A stretch of 64,000 nt of DNA. It comes from Lysinibacillus cavernae (GTDB lineage: Bacteria > Bacillota > Bacilli > Bacillales_A > Planococcaceae). The DNA lies in the NCBI RefSeq assembly GCF_009724685.1, contig NZ_WMEF01000009.1:1-64000 (forward strand), written 5' to 3'. This document shows, piece after piece, positions 31,108-41,863 of this stretch; within the stretch, counting starts at the first letter, position 1; each line of letters opens with the position of its first letter. Under the pieces are notes generated by a model. It was not told the origin of the DNA and did no database searches. It was given only the letters and a program-made list of their open reading frames with translations. A program made the position numbers and the translations under genes.

Positions 31108-32120
31108 GTTAGCTTGACATATTCATTTTGTAAAGGGAAACGTAGTGTAAATAATGAGCCCTCCCCAACAGTCGATTGAACATAAATTCTAATACCGATT
31201 TTTCGAGCAACATTATATGCCAAATAAAGACCCATACCCGTAGATTGGGAGGACTCTCTTCCCGCCGTTCCTGTATACGATTTTTGAAAAATTCTAGGTA
31301 AGTCCTCCAAAGGTATACCAATACCTACATCTTTTATATGTAATAAAATCGCATTAGTTGGGTCAAGTTCAGTAAAGATCGTTACTTCAGAATTTGCTGG
31401 ACTATACTTTATGGCATTCGAGAGGATTTGTCGTACAATAAACGCCAACCACTTACCATCTGTCATAACCGTTTCTGTGAGATCATTAACTTCAAAACCA
31501 ATACCTTTTTCAATACACCATGCTTGCATGCCTCTGATCTCTTTATATACTACTGATTTCAGCTCAATCTCAGTTAAATAATTGTCCTTTTCAATAGAAG
31601 CAAGTCTCGTTTGATGCAATTGTTGATCGACCAAAAGATGTAGTCTCAGCCATTCATTTTCTAATTTTCGACGCGTTGGTAAATCTTCAACATGTTCTAC
31701 CATTAAATTAATGGCCGTTAAAGGCGCTTTTACTTCATGAACCCATGCTAGTAACTCATCTGAATACTCTTGTAGTTGCACTTTAGCCTGATTTAAATCC
31801 ATATTCTTCTCATGAAAGACATCCTCTATTTTCCGAAAATACACTTCCTGAAAAGGTGATAGAGATAAGCTGCTTTTATGTGCATCGTCAAGACGACTAT
31901 CCATATTTCCCAGGAAATCTTTTAATTTCCCAACTTCAATAACATAACGCCACGCTAAAAAGAGCACAAAACTAACAAGCAAGCTAACGTTTACATACCA
32001 AATTGAAATATCATTTAACCCAACATCTAAAGAAAATAGCATGTTTAGCAGTACCATAATAAAGATGAAAAACCCTACCCATGCAAAACGCTCTCTTATA
32101 AATAATAATAGCAATTTCAT
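31098..32120 (-). CDS. Intramembrane-sensing histidine kinase, BceS type
   Basis: A protein of 340 residues with two membrane helices (about 12-30 and 42-59) and almost no extracellular loop, the hallmark of BceS-like kinases that sense through their ABC transporter and not directly. The phosphorylated histidine is His128 in LAWVHEVKAPLTA. The ATPase domain has the N box ILSNAIKYSP and G boxes DVGIGIP and STGMGLYLAY. Its start directly abuts the stop of the response regulator gene. Confidence 0.88.
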   Translation of the reverse strand: MKLLLLFIRERFAWVGFFIFIMVLLNMLFSLDVGLNDISIWYVNVSLLVSFVLFLAWRYVIEVGKLKDFLGNMDSRLDDAHKSSLSLSPFQEVYFRKIEDVFHEKNMDLNQAKVQLQEYSDELLAWVHEVKAPLTAINLMVEHVEDLPTRRKLENEWLRLHLLVDQQLHQTRLASIEKDNYLTEIELKSVVYKEIRGMQAWCIEKGIGFEVNDLTETVMTDGKWLAFIVRQILSNAIKYSPANSEVTIFTELDPTNAILLHIKDVGIGIPLEDLPRIFQKSYTGTAGRESSQSTGMGLYLAYNVARKIGIRIYVQSTVGEGSLFTLRFPLQNEYVKLTGR

Positions 32121-32810
32121 TCACATCCCTTGAGTTACAGCCATATATCCAAGTCCCTTTTTCGTAAGAATCACTTCATGGAGACCAATATCCTCTAGCT
32201 TTGTGCGTAATCGATTGACATTTACCGACAAAGTATTATCGTTTACAAAACGTTCATCATCCCACAGTTTTCTCATTAACTCATCTCTAGATACAATATG
32301 GTTAGCCTTCTCCACTAAGATGCGTAATATGAAGAGTTCATTTTTTGTTAAGGAAGCGATTGCGCCATCATACATTATTTCACTCCTTGCATAATCAATA
32401 ACGGCTTCATTAAAACGTGTAACATCCATCTTAGCTTCAACATAATCATATGTTCTTCGTAAAATAGCCTGTACTTTAGCGAGTAACACCTCCATATGAA
32501 AGGGCTTTTGTACAAAATCATCTGCCCCCATTTGCATGGCCATCACCATATCCATTGGATGGTCTCGGGAGGATAGAAAAAGGATTGGTACTTTGGATAG
32601 ATGGCGAATTTCTCGACACCAATGAAAGCCATCATAGGCAGGCAATTGAATATCGATTAGTACGAGGTGTGGCTTTTCTTCTATAAAATCATCCATCACT
32701 TTTTGAAAATCTTTAGGTCCAACAACTTGTAAGGACCACTGTGCAAATCGTTCTTGAATCATACTAAAAATTGATAGATCATCTTCAATCAGTAAAATTT
32801 TTAACTCCAT
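32121..32810 (-). CDS. OmpR-family response regulator, BceR type
   Basis: A protein of 229 residues. Receiver domain with acidic pocket Glu9-Asp10-Asp11, phosphorylation site Asp53 (LIDIQLPAYDG) and Lys near 103 (QKPFH); then a winged-helix DNA-binding domain (about 130-229, with TKNELFILRILVEKAN and VNRLRTKLEDIG). It is expected to activate the adjacent ABC genes when the transporter meets its peptide. Start ATG 32810 lies seven bases after AAAGGG; the TTG at 32816 is less likely. Confidence 0.88.
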   Translation of the reverse strand: MELKILLIEDDLSIFSMIQERFAQWSLQVVGPKDFQKVMDDFIEEKPHLVLIDIQLPAYDGFHWCREIRHLSKVPILFLSSRDHPMDMVMAMQMGADDFVQKPFHMEVLLAKVQAILRRTYDYVEAKMDVTRFNEAVIDYARSEIMYDGAIASLTKNELFILRILVEKANHIVSRDELMRKLWDDERFVNDNTLSVNVNRLRTKLEDIGLHEVILTKKGLGYMAVTQGM

Positions 32811-32910
32811 ATTCAAATCCCTTTCTTATTAAATAATTTACCTAGATGGCATGCTAGCGGTTATGTATACATACACTAATTAAAACCTAAAATTACCTTT
32901 ATTTTAACAC

Positions 32911-32949
32911 AAAAAACCAATCTGTAAGCGTCCCTACAGATTGGTTTGA
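32911..32949 (-). terminator. Intrinsic terminator after tuf
   Basis: AACCAATCTGTA and TACAGATTGGTT form a 12-bp stem with an eight-base loop and T-runs. It ends the str operon. Confidence 0.9.
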
Positions 32950-32969
32950 AAAATTAGCATAAGCTAAAA

Positions 32970-34157
32970 TTATTTTTGGATAGAAGCAACTACGCCAGCG
33001 CCTACAGTACGGCCACCCTCACGGATAGAGAATTTAGTACCTTCTTCAAGAGCGATTGGAGCGATAAGTTCAACTGTCATTTCGATGTTATCACCAGGCA
33101 TTACCATTTCAACGCCTTCTGGTAAGTTACAGATACCTGTTACGTCAGTTGTACGGAAGTAGAACTGAGGACGGTAGTTAGAGAAGAATGGAGTATGACG
33201 GCCACCCTCTTCTTTTGATAAAACGTAAACTTCAGCTTTGAAGTTAGTGTGTGGAGTAATTGAACCTGGTTTAGCTAATACTTGACCACGTTGGATTTCT
33301 TCACGAGCTACACCACGAAGTAAAGCACCGATGTTGTCACCAGCTTCAGCATAGTCTAATAATTTACGGAACATTTCTACACCTGTTACAGTAGTAGATT
33401 TAGCTTCTTCAGCAATACCGATGATTTCAATTACGTCACCAACTTTAACTTGACCACGTTCAACACGGCCAGTTGCAACTGTACCACGACCAGTGATAGA
33501 GAATACGTCCTCTACTGGCATCATGAATGGTTTGTCAGTTTGACGTTCTGGAGTTGGGATGTAAGAATCTACAGCGTCCATTAATTCAACGATTTTTTCT
33601 TCCCATTCTGCTTCACCTTCAAGAGCTTTAAGAGCAGAACCTTTGATTACAGGAATATCGTCACCTGGGAAGTCATATTCAGATAGTAGATCACGGATTT
33701 CCATTTCTACTAATTCTAATAATTCTTCGTCATCAACCATATCACATTTGTTCATGAATACTACTAAGTATGGAACACCTACTTGACGAGATAAAAGGAT
33801 GTGTTCACGAGTTTGTGGCATTGGGCCATCAGCAGCAGATACTACTAAGATACCGCCGTCCATTTGTGCAGCACCAGTGATCATGTTTTTAACATAGTCA
33901 GCGTGTCCTGGGCAGTCAACGTGTGCATAGTGACGAGATTCTGTTTCATATTCTACGTGAGATGTATTGATTGTGATACCACGCTCTTTTTCTTCTGGAG
34001 CGTTGTCGATGTCAGCGTAAGATTTAGCTGTACCACCCATTTTTTTAGAAAGAACTGTAGCGATTGCAGCAGTTAAAGTAGTTTTACCATGGTCAACGTG
34101 TCCGATTGTACCAATGTTAGCATGCGTTTTAGAACGGTCAAATTTTTCTTTAGCCAT
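32970..34157 (-). CDS. tuf: Elongation factor Tu
   Basis: A GTPase of 395 residues that delivers aminoacyl-tRNA to the ribosome. GHVDHGKT (19-26), DCPGH (81-85) and NKCD (136-139) are the nucleotide-binding motifs; the switch I region contains [11 protein letters not shown]. Start ATG 34157 ([10 protein letters not shown]) behind GGAGG; the additional upstream codons are not used. Last gene of the str operon, as in Bacillus. Confidence 0.97.
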   Translation of the reverse strand: MAKEKFDRSKTHANIGTIGHVDHGKTTLTAAIATVLSKKMGGTAKSYADIDNAPEEKERGITINTSHVEYETESRHYAHVDCPGHADYVKNMITGAAQMDGGILVVSAADGPMPQTREHILLSRQVGVPYLVVFMNKCDMVDDEELLELVEMEIRDLLSEYDFPGDDIPVIKGSALKALEGEAEWEEKIVELMDAVDSYIPTPERQTDKPFMMPVEDVFSITGRGTVATGRVERGQVKVGDVIEIIGIAEEAKSTTVTGVEMFRKLLDYAEAGDNIGALLRGVAREEIQRGQVLAKPGSITPHTNFKAEVYVLSKEEGGRHTPFFSNYRPQFYFRTTDVTGICNLPEGVEMVMPGDNIEMTVELIAPIALEEGTKFSIREGGRTVGAGVVASIQK

Positions 34158-34293
34158 TAGAGATTGCCTCCTCAAAATTATATGTTTTATTTTTGAAATT
34201 TATAGAATGAATGCCGAGAGAGAACGGGCCCATCCTCTATCCTGCATTCATAGCTTACAAATTAGTTATACTTTATGCAAGATGAAAATTCAA

Positions 34294-36372
34294 TTATTCA
34301 CCTTTATTTTTTTTGATGATTTCAGCAGCAATTGATTTTGGTACTTCTTCATAATGATCAAATGTCATTGAGAATACACCACGACCTTGCGTTGCAGAAC
34401 GAAGAGTCGTTGCATAACCAAACATTTCTGCTAAAGGAACCATTGAACGAACAACTTGTGAGTTACCGCGAGCATCCATACCCTCAACGCGTCCACGACG
34501 AGAAGTAATGTTACCCATGATATCACCAAGGTATTCTTCTGGAATTACAACTTCTACTTTCATCATTGGTTCTAAGATAACAGCGTCACATTGTTTCGAA
34601 GCTTCTTTAAGAGCCATAGATGCAGCAATTTTGAACGCCATCTCATTCGAGTCAACGTCATGGTAAGAACCGAATACTAATTTCGCTTTAATGTCGATTA
34701 GAGGGTATCCAGCAACTACACCGCGGTCAAGAGAGTCACGAAGACCAGCTTCAACTGCAGGGATATATTCACGAGGGATTACACCACCAACGATAGCGTT
34801 TTCGAATTCAAAGCCTTTACCTTCTTCATTTGGAGAGAACTCAATCGTTACGTCTCCGTATTGTCCACGACCACCAGATTGGCGAGTGAATTTACCTTGA
34901 ACTTTTGCAGAGCCACGGAATGTTTCACGGTAAGATACCATTGGAGCACCTACGTTAGCTTCTACTTTAAATTCACGGCGCATACGGTCAACTAAGATAT
35001 CAAGGTGAAGTTCACCCATACCTGAGATGATTGTTTGTCCAGTTTCTGTGTCAGTATGAGCACGGAAAGTTGGATCCTCTTCTTGAAGTTTTTGTAAAGC
35101 TTGACCCATTTTATCTTGGTCAGCTTTTGATTTTGGTTCTACAGAAAGAGAAATTACTGGCTCAGGGAATTCCATTGATTCAAGAATAACTAAGTTTTTC
35201 TCGTCACATAGAGTATCACCAGTAGTAGTATCTTTAAGACCTACTGCTGCTGCGATGTCCCCAGCGAATACTTTAGAAATCTCTTCACGAGAGTTAGCGT
35301 GCATTTGTAGGATACGACCTACACGCTCACGTTTACCTTTAGAAGAGTTTTGTACGTATGAACCTGAATCTAATGTTCCAGAATACACACGGAAGAAAGT
35401 TAATTTACCTACGAATGGGTCAGTCATAACTTTGAATGCAAGAGCTGAGAATGGCTCTTCATCAGAAGATTTACGTTCTAACTCTTCGTCACCATCAACT
35501 GAAGTACCTTTGATTGCTGGTACATCAACTGGAGCTGGTAAGTAATCGATAACTGCATTTAACATTGGGCGTACGCCTTTGTGTTTAAATGCTGTACCAC
35601 AGATTACTGGGTAGAATTCTACTGCGATCGTAGCACGACGAATAGCCGCTTTAAGTTCTGCAACAGAAATTTCTTCGCCTTCTAAATATTTTTCCATGAT
35701 TTCTTCATCAACACTTGCAACAGCATCGATTAATTTTTCACGGTATTCTTCAGCTTGTGCGCGGTTTTCTTCAGGGATTTCACCTTCAGTTACTGCTGTA
35801 CCTTTTTCGTCGCCGTAGAAAGTAGCTTTCATTTCAACTAAGTCGATGATTGCAGAGAACTCATCTTCAGCTCCGATAGGTAATTGCACAGGGTGAGCGT
35901 TTGCTTGTAAACGATCATGTAGAGTTCCTACAGAATATAAGAAATCTGCTCCTGTTTTATCCATTTTATTAATGAATACAATACGTGGAACACCATAAGT
36001 TGTAGCTTGACGCCATACAGTTTCAGTTTGAGGCTCAACACCAGATTGAGCATCTAGTACTGTTACAGCACCGTCAAGTACGCGTAATGAACGCTCTACT
36101 TCTACAGTGAAGTCTACGTGTCCAGGAGTATCGATGATGTTAACACGGTGGCCTGCCCATTGGGCTGTTGTTGCAGCAGAAGTGATTGTAATACCACGTT
36201 CTTGCTCTTGCTCCATCCAGTCCATTTGAGAAGCGCCTTCATGAGTTTCACCGATTTTGTGGATCTTACCAGTGTAATAAAGGATACGCTCAGTTGTTGT
36301 TGTTTTACCAGCATCAATGTGAGCCATGATCCCAATATTACGAGTATTCTCAAGTGAGAATTCGCGTTTCAT
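34294..36372 (-). CDS. fusA: Elongation factor G
   Basis: A five-domain translocase of 692 residues. P-loop AHIDAGKT (17-24), DTPGH (81-85), NKMD (135-138). It moves tRNA and mRNA after peptide transfer and, with RRF, recycles ribosomes. Fusidic acid acts on this factor. It follows rpsG by 80 bases and precedes tuf by 136. Confidence 0.97.
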   Translation of the reverse strand: MKREFSLENTRNIGIMAHIDAGKTTTTERILYYTGKIHKIGETHEGASQMDWMEQEQERGITITSAATTAQWAGHRVNIIDTPGHVDFTVEVERSLRVLDGAVTVLDAQSGVEPQTETVWRQATTYGVPRIVFINKMDKTGADFLYSVGTLHDRLQANAHPVQLPIGAEDEFSAIIDLVEMKATFYGDEKGTAVTEGEIPEENRAQAEEYREKLIDAVASVDEEIMEKYLEGEEISVAELKAAIRRATIAVEFYPVICGTAFKHKGVRPMLNAVIDYLPAPVDVPAIKGTSVDGDEELERKSSDEEPFSALAFKVMTDPFVGKLTFFRVYSGTLDSGSYVQNSSKGKRERVGRILQMHANSREEISKVFAGDIAAAVGLKDTTTGDTLCDEKNLVILESMEFPEPVISLSVEPKSKADQDKMGQALQKLQEEDPTFRAHTDTETGQTIISGMGELHLDILVDRMRREFKVEANVGAPMVSYRETFRGSAKVQGKFTRQSGGRGQYGDVTIEFSPNEEGKGFEFENAIVGGVIPREYIPAVEAGLRDSLDRGVVAGYPLIDIKAKLVFGSYHDVDSNEMAFKIAASMALKEASKQCDAVILEPMMKVEVVIPEEYLGDIMGNITSRRGRVEGMDARGNSQVVRSMVPLAEMFGYATTLRSATQGRGVFSMTFDHYEEVPKSIAAEIIKKNKGE

Positions 36373-36452
36373 AGGAAATTTCTCCTTCCATATTGGGGTA
36401 AAGACTGTATAAGAGACCTTGTGCTAGCCAATTAGCTAACACATAGGTTAAA

Positions 36453-36923
36453 TTACCAGCGGTAGTGAGCGAATGCTTTGTTCGCTTCTGCCATTTTGTG
36501 CATATCTTCACGTTTCTTAACTGATGCACCAGTGTTGTTAGAAGCATCAAGAATTTCGTTAGCTAAACGTTCTTCCATAGTTTTTTCACCACGAAGACGA
36601 GAATAGTTAACTAGGTAACGAAGACCTAAAGTTGTACGACGTTCTGGACGTACTTCAACCGGTACTTGGTAGTTAGAACCACCAACACGGCGAGCGCGAA
36701 CTTCAAGAACTGGCATTACGTTATTTAGAGCGGCTTCGAATACTTCAATTGGATTTTCACCAGAACGTTCTTTAACAAGTTCGAACGCACCGTATAAAAT
36801 CTTTTGAGAAGTACCTCTTTTACCATCAACCATCATTTTATTGATTAAACGAGTTACTAGTTTTGAACTATAAATTGGATCTGGTAACACGTCACGTTTG
36901 GAAACAGGACCTTTACGAGGCAT
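36453..36923 (-). CDS. rpsG: 30S ribosomal protein S7
   Basis: A helical protein of 156 residues starting [18 protein letters not shown], with the 16S-binding [17 protein letters not shown] (80-96). It organises the head domain and contacts the E-site tRNA; in E. coli S7 represses its operon. A separate promoter lies just upstream (36959-36988). Confidence 0.97.
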   Translation of the reverse strand: MPRKGPVSKRDVLPDPIYSSKLVTRLINKMMVDGKRGTSQKILYGAFELVKERSGENPIEVFEAALNNVMPVLEVRARRVGGSNYQVPVEVRPERRTTLGLRYLVNYSRLRGEKTMEERLANEILDASNNTGASVKKREDMHKMAEANKAFAHYRW

Positions 36924-36958
36924 GTGTTTTCCTCCTTTCGAATAGTTATCGATTTATT

Positions 36959-36988
36959 TTATTAAGTTGGCCTTATCATATCTGTCAA
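36959..36988 (-). promoter_or_regulatory. Internal promoter between rpsL and rpsG
   Basis: TTGACA (36988-36983) with TTAATA 17 bases on (36965-36960), or TAATAA at 18. It would let rpsG-fusA-tuf be made independently of rpsL. Confidence 0.55.
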
Positions 36989-37072
36989 TCAAATAACAAA
37001 TCTGCTAGCAAGATTCAATCTTTTTGACAATAGTATGAGGCTCACTATTAAATAACGTTATCTAACGTTAAA

Positions 37073-37492
37073 TTATTTTTTTTCTTTAGGGCGTTTTGTT
37101 CCGTATTTAGAACGTGATTGTAAACGACCGTTTACACCAGCTGTATCAAGAGCTCCACGTACGATATGGTAACGAACACCCGCTAAGTCTTTTACGCGTC
37201 CGCCACGGATAAGAACAACACTGTGCTCTTGTAAGTTGTGGCCTTCACCTGGGATATAAGCTGTAACCTCAATTTGGTTAGTTAAACGTACACGAGCGTA
37301 TTTACGTAACGCTGAGTTTGGTTTACGAGGTGTCATTGTACCAACACGAGTACAAACACCGCGTTTTTGTGGAGATTTAACATCAGTTAAAGATTTTTTA
37401 AATGAGTTATATCCTTTGTTTAACGCTGGTGATTTTGATTTCGTGATTTTAGATTGACGAGGCTTACGTACTAATTGGTTAATTGTAGGCAT
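37073..37492 (-). CDS. rpsL: 30S ribosomal protein S12
   Basis: A decoding-centre protein of 139 residues with [18 protein letters not shown] and [22 protein letters not shown]. The lysines whose change causes streptomycin resistance elsewhere (in PRKPNS and GRVKDL) are present, so a sensitive type is expected. Confidence 0.97.
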   Translation of the reverse strand: MPTINQLVRKPRQSKITKSKSPALNKGYNSFKKSLTDVKSPQKRGVCTRVGTMTPRKPNSALRKYARVRLTNQIEVTAYIPGEGHNLQEHSVVLIRGGRVKDLAGVRYHIVRGALDTAGVNGRLQSRSKYGTKRPKEKK

Positions 37493-37590
37493 CGGTATTT
37501 CCTCCCTTCATTTATTCCTTGTTAATACCACACATCCAGGTGGTTCATTTTTTGGGTAAAAACAAAGTCTTTGTGTTTAATACACAAAAA

Positions 37591-37839
37591 CTACTCTACA
37601 GTAATCGCAACTACCGCAGCTCCAACGTGGATTCCACAGGCCTTGCCCAGTTCCTTTTTGGACTCAACAAGAATAACTGGTATTCCGATTTCTCTCGCGA
37701 AAGATATGGCCAAATCGGTTACCCATTTGTCTGCATCAAGTGCCACAAAGAGTTCTTTCACTGAACCGGCTTGCATTGCTTTTACTGCTTGCTTTGTACC
37801 TATGATTGTTTGACTAGCCCTTACTTTATCATAAGACAT
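37591..37839 (-). CDS. rplGB: L7Ae-family RNA-binding protein (YbxF-like)
   Basis: A protein of 82 residues starting [21 protein letters not shown] and ending with the family region [16 protein letters not shown]7Ae-type proteins bind K-turn RNA; the Bacillus homologue YbxF associates with ribosomes, and its exact role is unclear. Start ATG 37839 is eight bases from GGAGG, while the ATG at 37845 is too close. First gene of the str operon here, as in B. subtilis. Confidence 0.9.
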   Translation of the reverse strand: MSYDKVRASQTIIGTKQAVKAMQAGSVKELFVALDADKWVTDLAISFAREIGIPVILVESKKELGKACGIHVGAAVVAITVE

Positions 37840-37884
37840 TTTCATATCCTCCGAAGTACAGACAGTTAACTATCAACCTTCAAT

Positions 37885-37913
37885 ATATTATCATTACCAA
37901 TTTACACTGTCAA
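37885..37913 (-). promoter_or_regulatory. Promoter of the str operon (rplGB-rpsL...)
   Basis: TTGACA (37913-37908), 17 bases, TAATAT (37890-37885): near consensus. Confidence 0.8.
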
Positions 37914-37925
37914 CTAATATCTTTA

Positions 37926-37968
37926 AAAAGTCCGAAGAGACGGTAAAATTCCATCTCTCCGGTCTTAT
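37926..37968 (-). terminator. Intrinsic terminator after rpoC
   Basis: On the minus strand GGAGAGATGG pairs imperfectly with CCGTCTCTTC around an AT loop, followed by GGACTTTTT. Confidence 0.65.
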
Positions 37969-37976
37969 TTTAATAT

Positions 37977-40900
37977 CTATTCAGCAGAAACGACTTCTGT
38001 GTCAAGCTCATCTTTTTCGATGCGGATTTGACGGTAACGTTGCATACCAGTACCTGCAGGAACAAGTTTACCGATAATTACGTTCTCTTTTAATCCAAGA
38101 AGCTCGTCACGTTTACCCTTAATTGCTGCATCTGTTAACACACGTGTTGTTTCTTGGAATGATGCTGCAGATAAGAATGATTCTGTTTCAAGAGAAGCTT
38201 TTGTAATACCCAGGATAACAGGACGACAAGTTGCAGGATTTTTGCCATTCATAACAGCATCTACGTTTGCCTCTGCAAATTGGTGGATATCTAGTAATGA
38301 ACCTGGTAATAAGTCTGTATCCCCAGCTTCAATTACACGTACTTTACGAAGCATTTGGCGAACCATTACCTCGATATGTTTATCTCCAATTTCTACCCCT
38401 TGCATACGGTATACTTTTTGTACTTCTTTTAACAGATATTCTTGCACTGTTGAAACGTCTTTTACTTTTAATAATTGTTTTGGATCAATAGAACCTTCTG
38501 TCAATACTTGACCGCGTTCTACAAAGTCGCCTTCTTGTACTTTCAGACGAGCATTGTAAGGTGCTGCGTATTTACGTGTTTCTACATCACCTTCAATTGT
38601 AATTTCTTTTAGACCTTCACGGATTTCAGTGATGTCTGAAACTGTACCTGCGATATCAGAAATAACTGATTGACCTTTAGGATTACGTGCTTCAAAAATC
38701 TCTTGAATACGTGGAAGACCTTGTGTAATATCATCTCCGGCAACCCCACCTGTATGGAAGGTACGCATTGTTAACTGTGTACCTGGTTCACCGATTGATT
38801 GAGCTGCAATAATACCTACTGCTTCCCCAACTTCAACCTCTTCACCTGTTGCTAAGTTCATGCCGTAACATTTTTTACATACGCCATGTTTTGTATTACA
38901 TGTAAATGCAGAACGAATTGTTACTTCTTCAAGACCTAACTCAGTAATGATACGAGCGATATCTTGGTCGATTAATCCATCTTTTGCTAAAATCACTTCA
39001 CCTGTTTCCGGATGATAGATTGTTTTCTTCGTATGACGGCCAACAATACGTTCGTCTAACGCTTCAATTAACTCTGTACCTTCCATTAACGCACCAATTG
39101 TTAAACCACGGTCAGTTCCACAATCATCTTCACGAACGATAACATCTTGTGCTACGTCTACTAGACGACGAGTTAAGTAACCTGAATCGGCAGTTTTTAG
39201 GGCTGTATCGGCTAGACCTTTACGAGCACCATGCGTAGAGATGAAGTATTCCAATACTGTTAAACCTTCACGGAATGAAGATTTGATTGGAAGTTCGATG
39301 ATACGACCAGCCGGGTTGGCCATCAGACCACGCATACCAGCTAACTGTGTAAAGTTAGATGCGTTACCACGGGCACCTGAGTCAGACATCATGAAGATTG
39401 GGTTTGTTTTCTCAAGTGACTTCATCAGTTTCGCTTGAATTTCATCTTTAGCAGCACTCCAACTAGAGATAACACGGTCATAACGCTCTTCCTCTGTGAT
39501 GAAACCACGACGGAATTGTGCTTGCACTTTATCTACTTTATCTTGTGCTATTGCTAAAATATCACCTTTATCCGGTAAAACCACAATGTCAGATACACCA
39601 ACCGTAATACCAGCTTTAGTAGAATATTTAAATCCTAGGTTTTTCATACGATCAAGCATCTTAGATGTTTCAGTAATGTGGAAACGTTTGAATACTTCAG
39701 CAATGATATTTCCTAAGAATTTTTTACGGAATGGATTTACAACTGGTACTGATGCAAAATATTTGCGCAATACAGCTGTACGTTGTGCATCAATTTTCCC
39801 TTTTTCATCTAAAGTGCTATAAGCATTATCTGACTCAAGCTCTTTCAGCGTTTCTTCATCAATTGTTAATTTAGCGAAGTATTTTTCTGGTGTTACTTGC
39901 TCTAAGTTGAAATCAGATGGCTCATTAATGTACGGGAATGATTTTGGCAAGATTTCGTTGAAAATTACTTTACCAACAGTTGTTAATAGGAACATATTAT
40001 TTTGTTCTTCTGTGAATGTTGGATTATTTAACGAACTTGCTTTGATAGCAATACGTGTATGCAAATGAACATGGCCTGTATCATATGCAATTAAAACTTC
40101 ATTAGGACCATAGAAAACAGTGCCTTCACCACGAGCGCCTTCACGTTCAAGTGTTAAGTAGTAGTTTCCTAATACCATGTCTTGAGAAGGTGTTACAACA
40201 GGTTTACCGTCTTTTGGGTTCAGGATGTTTTGTGCAGCAAGCATTAGAAGACGAGCTTCTGCTTGGGCTTCCGCTGATAATGGTACGTGAACCGCCATTT
40301 GGTCACCATCGAAGTCAGCATTATACGCTGTACATACTAATGGGTGAAGGCGAATAGCACGACCTTCAACTAGTGTTGGTTCAAATGCTTGAATACCAAG
40401 ACGGTGAAGCGTTGGTGCACGGTTTAGTAATACTGGGTGCTCACGAATAACATCTTCTAAAACGTCCCATACGTCGTTGTTTAAACGTTCTATTTTACGC
40501 TTAGCCGATTTAATGTTATGAGCAAGACCACGTTCTACTAACTCTTTCATTACGAATGGCTTGAATAATTCGATAGCCATTTCTTTCGGTAAGCCACATT
40601 GGTACATTTTTAAGTTTGGACCTACTACGATAACGGAACGACCTGAATAGTCAACACGTTTACCAAGTAGATTTTGACGGAAACGACCTTGTTTACCTTT
40701 CAGCATATGTGAAAGTGATTTTAGTGGACGGTTACCAGGACCTGTTACCGGACGTCCGCGACGACCATTATCGATTAACGCGTCAACGGCTTCTTGTAAC
40801 ATACGTTTTTCGTTTTGTACGATGATGCTTGGAGCACCTAAATCTAATAAACGTTTTAAACGGTTGTTACGGTTGATTACACGACGGTATAAATCGTTTA

Positions 40901-41660
40901 AATCTGAAGTTGCAAAACGACCACCATCTAATTGCACCATCGGACGAAGCTCTGGTGGAATAACAGGTAGTACATCTAGAATCATCCATTCAGGTGAGTT
41001 ACCTGAGTTACGGAAAGATTCAACAACTTCTAGACGTTTGATGGCACGAGTACGTCTTTGACCTTGTGCAGATTTTAACTCTTCTTTTAGAGAATGTGTT
41101 TCATCTTCTAGGTCAATTTTAGCCAATAATTTCTTAATTGCTTCCGCACCCATTGAAGCTTCGAATGTATTTCCGAATTTTTCGCGGTATGCACGGTACT
41201 CTTTTTCAGAAAGTAATTGTTTGCTTTCTAAATTAGTAGCACCTGAATCAATCACAACGTATGAAGCAAAATAAATCACTTCTTCTAAGGCACGTGGTGA
41301 CATATCTAGAATTAGACCCATACGGCTAGGAATACCTTTGAAGTACCAGATATGAGAAACTGGTGCTGCTAATTCGATGTGTCCCATACGTTCACGTCGA
41401 ACTTTTGCACGTGTTACTTCAACACCACAACGGTCACAAACTACACCTTTATAACGTACACGTTTATACTTACCACAATGACATTCCCAATCCTTAGTTG
41501 GACCAAAAATACGCTCACAGAATAAACCATCTTTTTCTGGTTTTAATGTACGGTAGTTAATTGTTTCAGGCTTTTTAACCTCACCATATGACCAAGAACG
41601 AATCTTGTCAGGGGATGCTAAACCGATTTTCATATATTCAAATTCATTAACGTCTATCAA
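37977..41660 (-). CDS. rpoC: RNA polymerase beta' subunit
   Basis: A protein of 1227 residues, slightly longer than I recall for B. subtilis, the excess lying around residues 600-650. First zinc site Cys60, Cys62, Cys75, Cys78; catalytic magnesium site NADFDGDQM (447-455, Asp449/451/453); second zinc site around CGTDRG and [13 protein letters not shown]. The start is TTG behind GGGAGG at eight bases. Unusually, a strong intrinsic terminator (41773-41811) and a 14-base palindrome separate it from rpoB. Confidence 0.97.
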   Translation of the reverse strand: MIDVNEFEYMKIGLASPDKIRSWSYGEVKKPETINYRTLKPEKDGLFCERIFGPTKDWECHCGKYKRVRYKGVVCDRCGVEVTRAKVRRERMGHIELAAPVSHIWYFKGIPSRMGLILDMSPRALEEVIYFASYVVIDSGATNLESKQLLSEKEYRAYREKFGNTFEASMGAEAIKKLLAKIDLEDETHSLKEELKSAQGQRRTRAIKRLEVVESFRNSGNSPEWMILDVLPVIPPELRPMVQLDGGRFATSDLNDLYRRVINRNNRLKRLLDLGAPSIIVQNEKRMLQEAVDALIDNGRRGRPVTGPGNRPLKSLSHMLKGKQGRFRQNLLGKRVDYSGRSVIVVGPNLKMYQCGLPKEMAIELFKPFVMKELVERGLAHNIKSAKRKIERLNNDVWDVLEDVIREHPVLLNRAPTLHRLGIQAFEPTLVEGRAIRLHPLVCTAYNADFDGDQMAVHVPLSAEAQAEARLLMLAAQNILNPKDGKPVVTPSQDMVLGNYYLTLEREGARGEGTVFYGPNEVLIAYDTGHVHLHTRIAIKASSLNNPTFTEEQNNMFLLTTVGKVIFNEILPKSFPYINEPSDFNLEQVTPEKYFAKLTIDEETLKELESDNAYSTLDEKGKIDAQRTAVLRKYFASVPVVNPFRKKFLGNIIAEVFKRFHITETSKMLDRMKNLGFKYSTKAGITVGVSDIVVLPDKGDILAIAQDKVDKVQAQFRRGFITEEERYDRVISSWSAAKDEIQAKLMKSLEKTNPIFMMSDSGARGNASNFTQLAGMRGLMANPAGRIIELPIKSSFREGLTVLEYFISTHGARKGLADTALKTADSGYLTRRLVDVAQDVIVREDDCGTDRGLTIGALMEGTELIEALDERIVGRHTKKTIYHPETGEVILAKDGLIDQDIARIITELGLEEVTIRSAFTCNTKHGVCKKCYGMNLATGEEVEVGEAVGIIAAQSIGEPGTQLTMRTFHTGGVAGDDITQGLPRIQEIFEARNPKGQSVISDIAGTVSDITEIREGLKEITIEGDVETRKYAAPYNARLKVQEGDFVERGQVLTEGSIDPKQLLKVKDVSTVQEYLLKEVQKVYRMQGVEIGDKHIEVMVRQMLRKVRVIEAGDTDLLPGSLLDIHQFAEANVDAVMNGKNPATCRPVILGITKASLETESFLSAASFQETTRVLTDAAIKGKRDELLGLKENVIIGKLVPAGTGMQRYRQIRIEKDELDTEVVSAE

Positions 41661-41684
41661 GGAGCCTACCTCCCTCTAGTATAG

Positions 41685-41698
41685 GTCTTTATAAAGAC
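41685..41698. repeat. Perfect 14-base palindrome upstream of rpoC
   Basis: GTCTTTATAAAGAC lies 25 bases before the rpoC start codon, next to a possible -10 (TATACT). It could be an operator or a hairpin. Confidence 0.5.
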
Positions 41699-41772
41699 TC
41701 TTTTACGCAGCTCGATAATCGTTTGCAAAGAATTGCCTCTTTGGCAAAGGATTAGAAATAGAATGATTTATT

Positions 41773-41811
41773 AAAAGAAAAAGCCAGGCAGGGCGTTAAA
41801 TCCTGCCCGGC
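41773..41811 (-). terminator. Strong intrinsic terminator between rpoB and rpoC
   Basis: Minus strand GCCGGGCAGG and CCTGCCTGGC pair fully over 10 bp (one G-U) with a loop of nine bases, followed by TTTTTCTTTT. Confidence 0.88.
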
Positions 41812-41863
41812 TAATTTGAAAAATAAGTTTGACCTTATTCACAACTGTGAATTTGGTTTTCCA

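Noticed and set aside
31098-32810. VanRS- or PhoPR-type regulator pair
   Set aside because: The kinase has only two helices with almost no external loop and is followed by a BceAB-like transporter, which fits the Bce group better.
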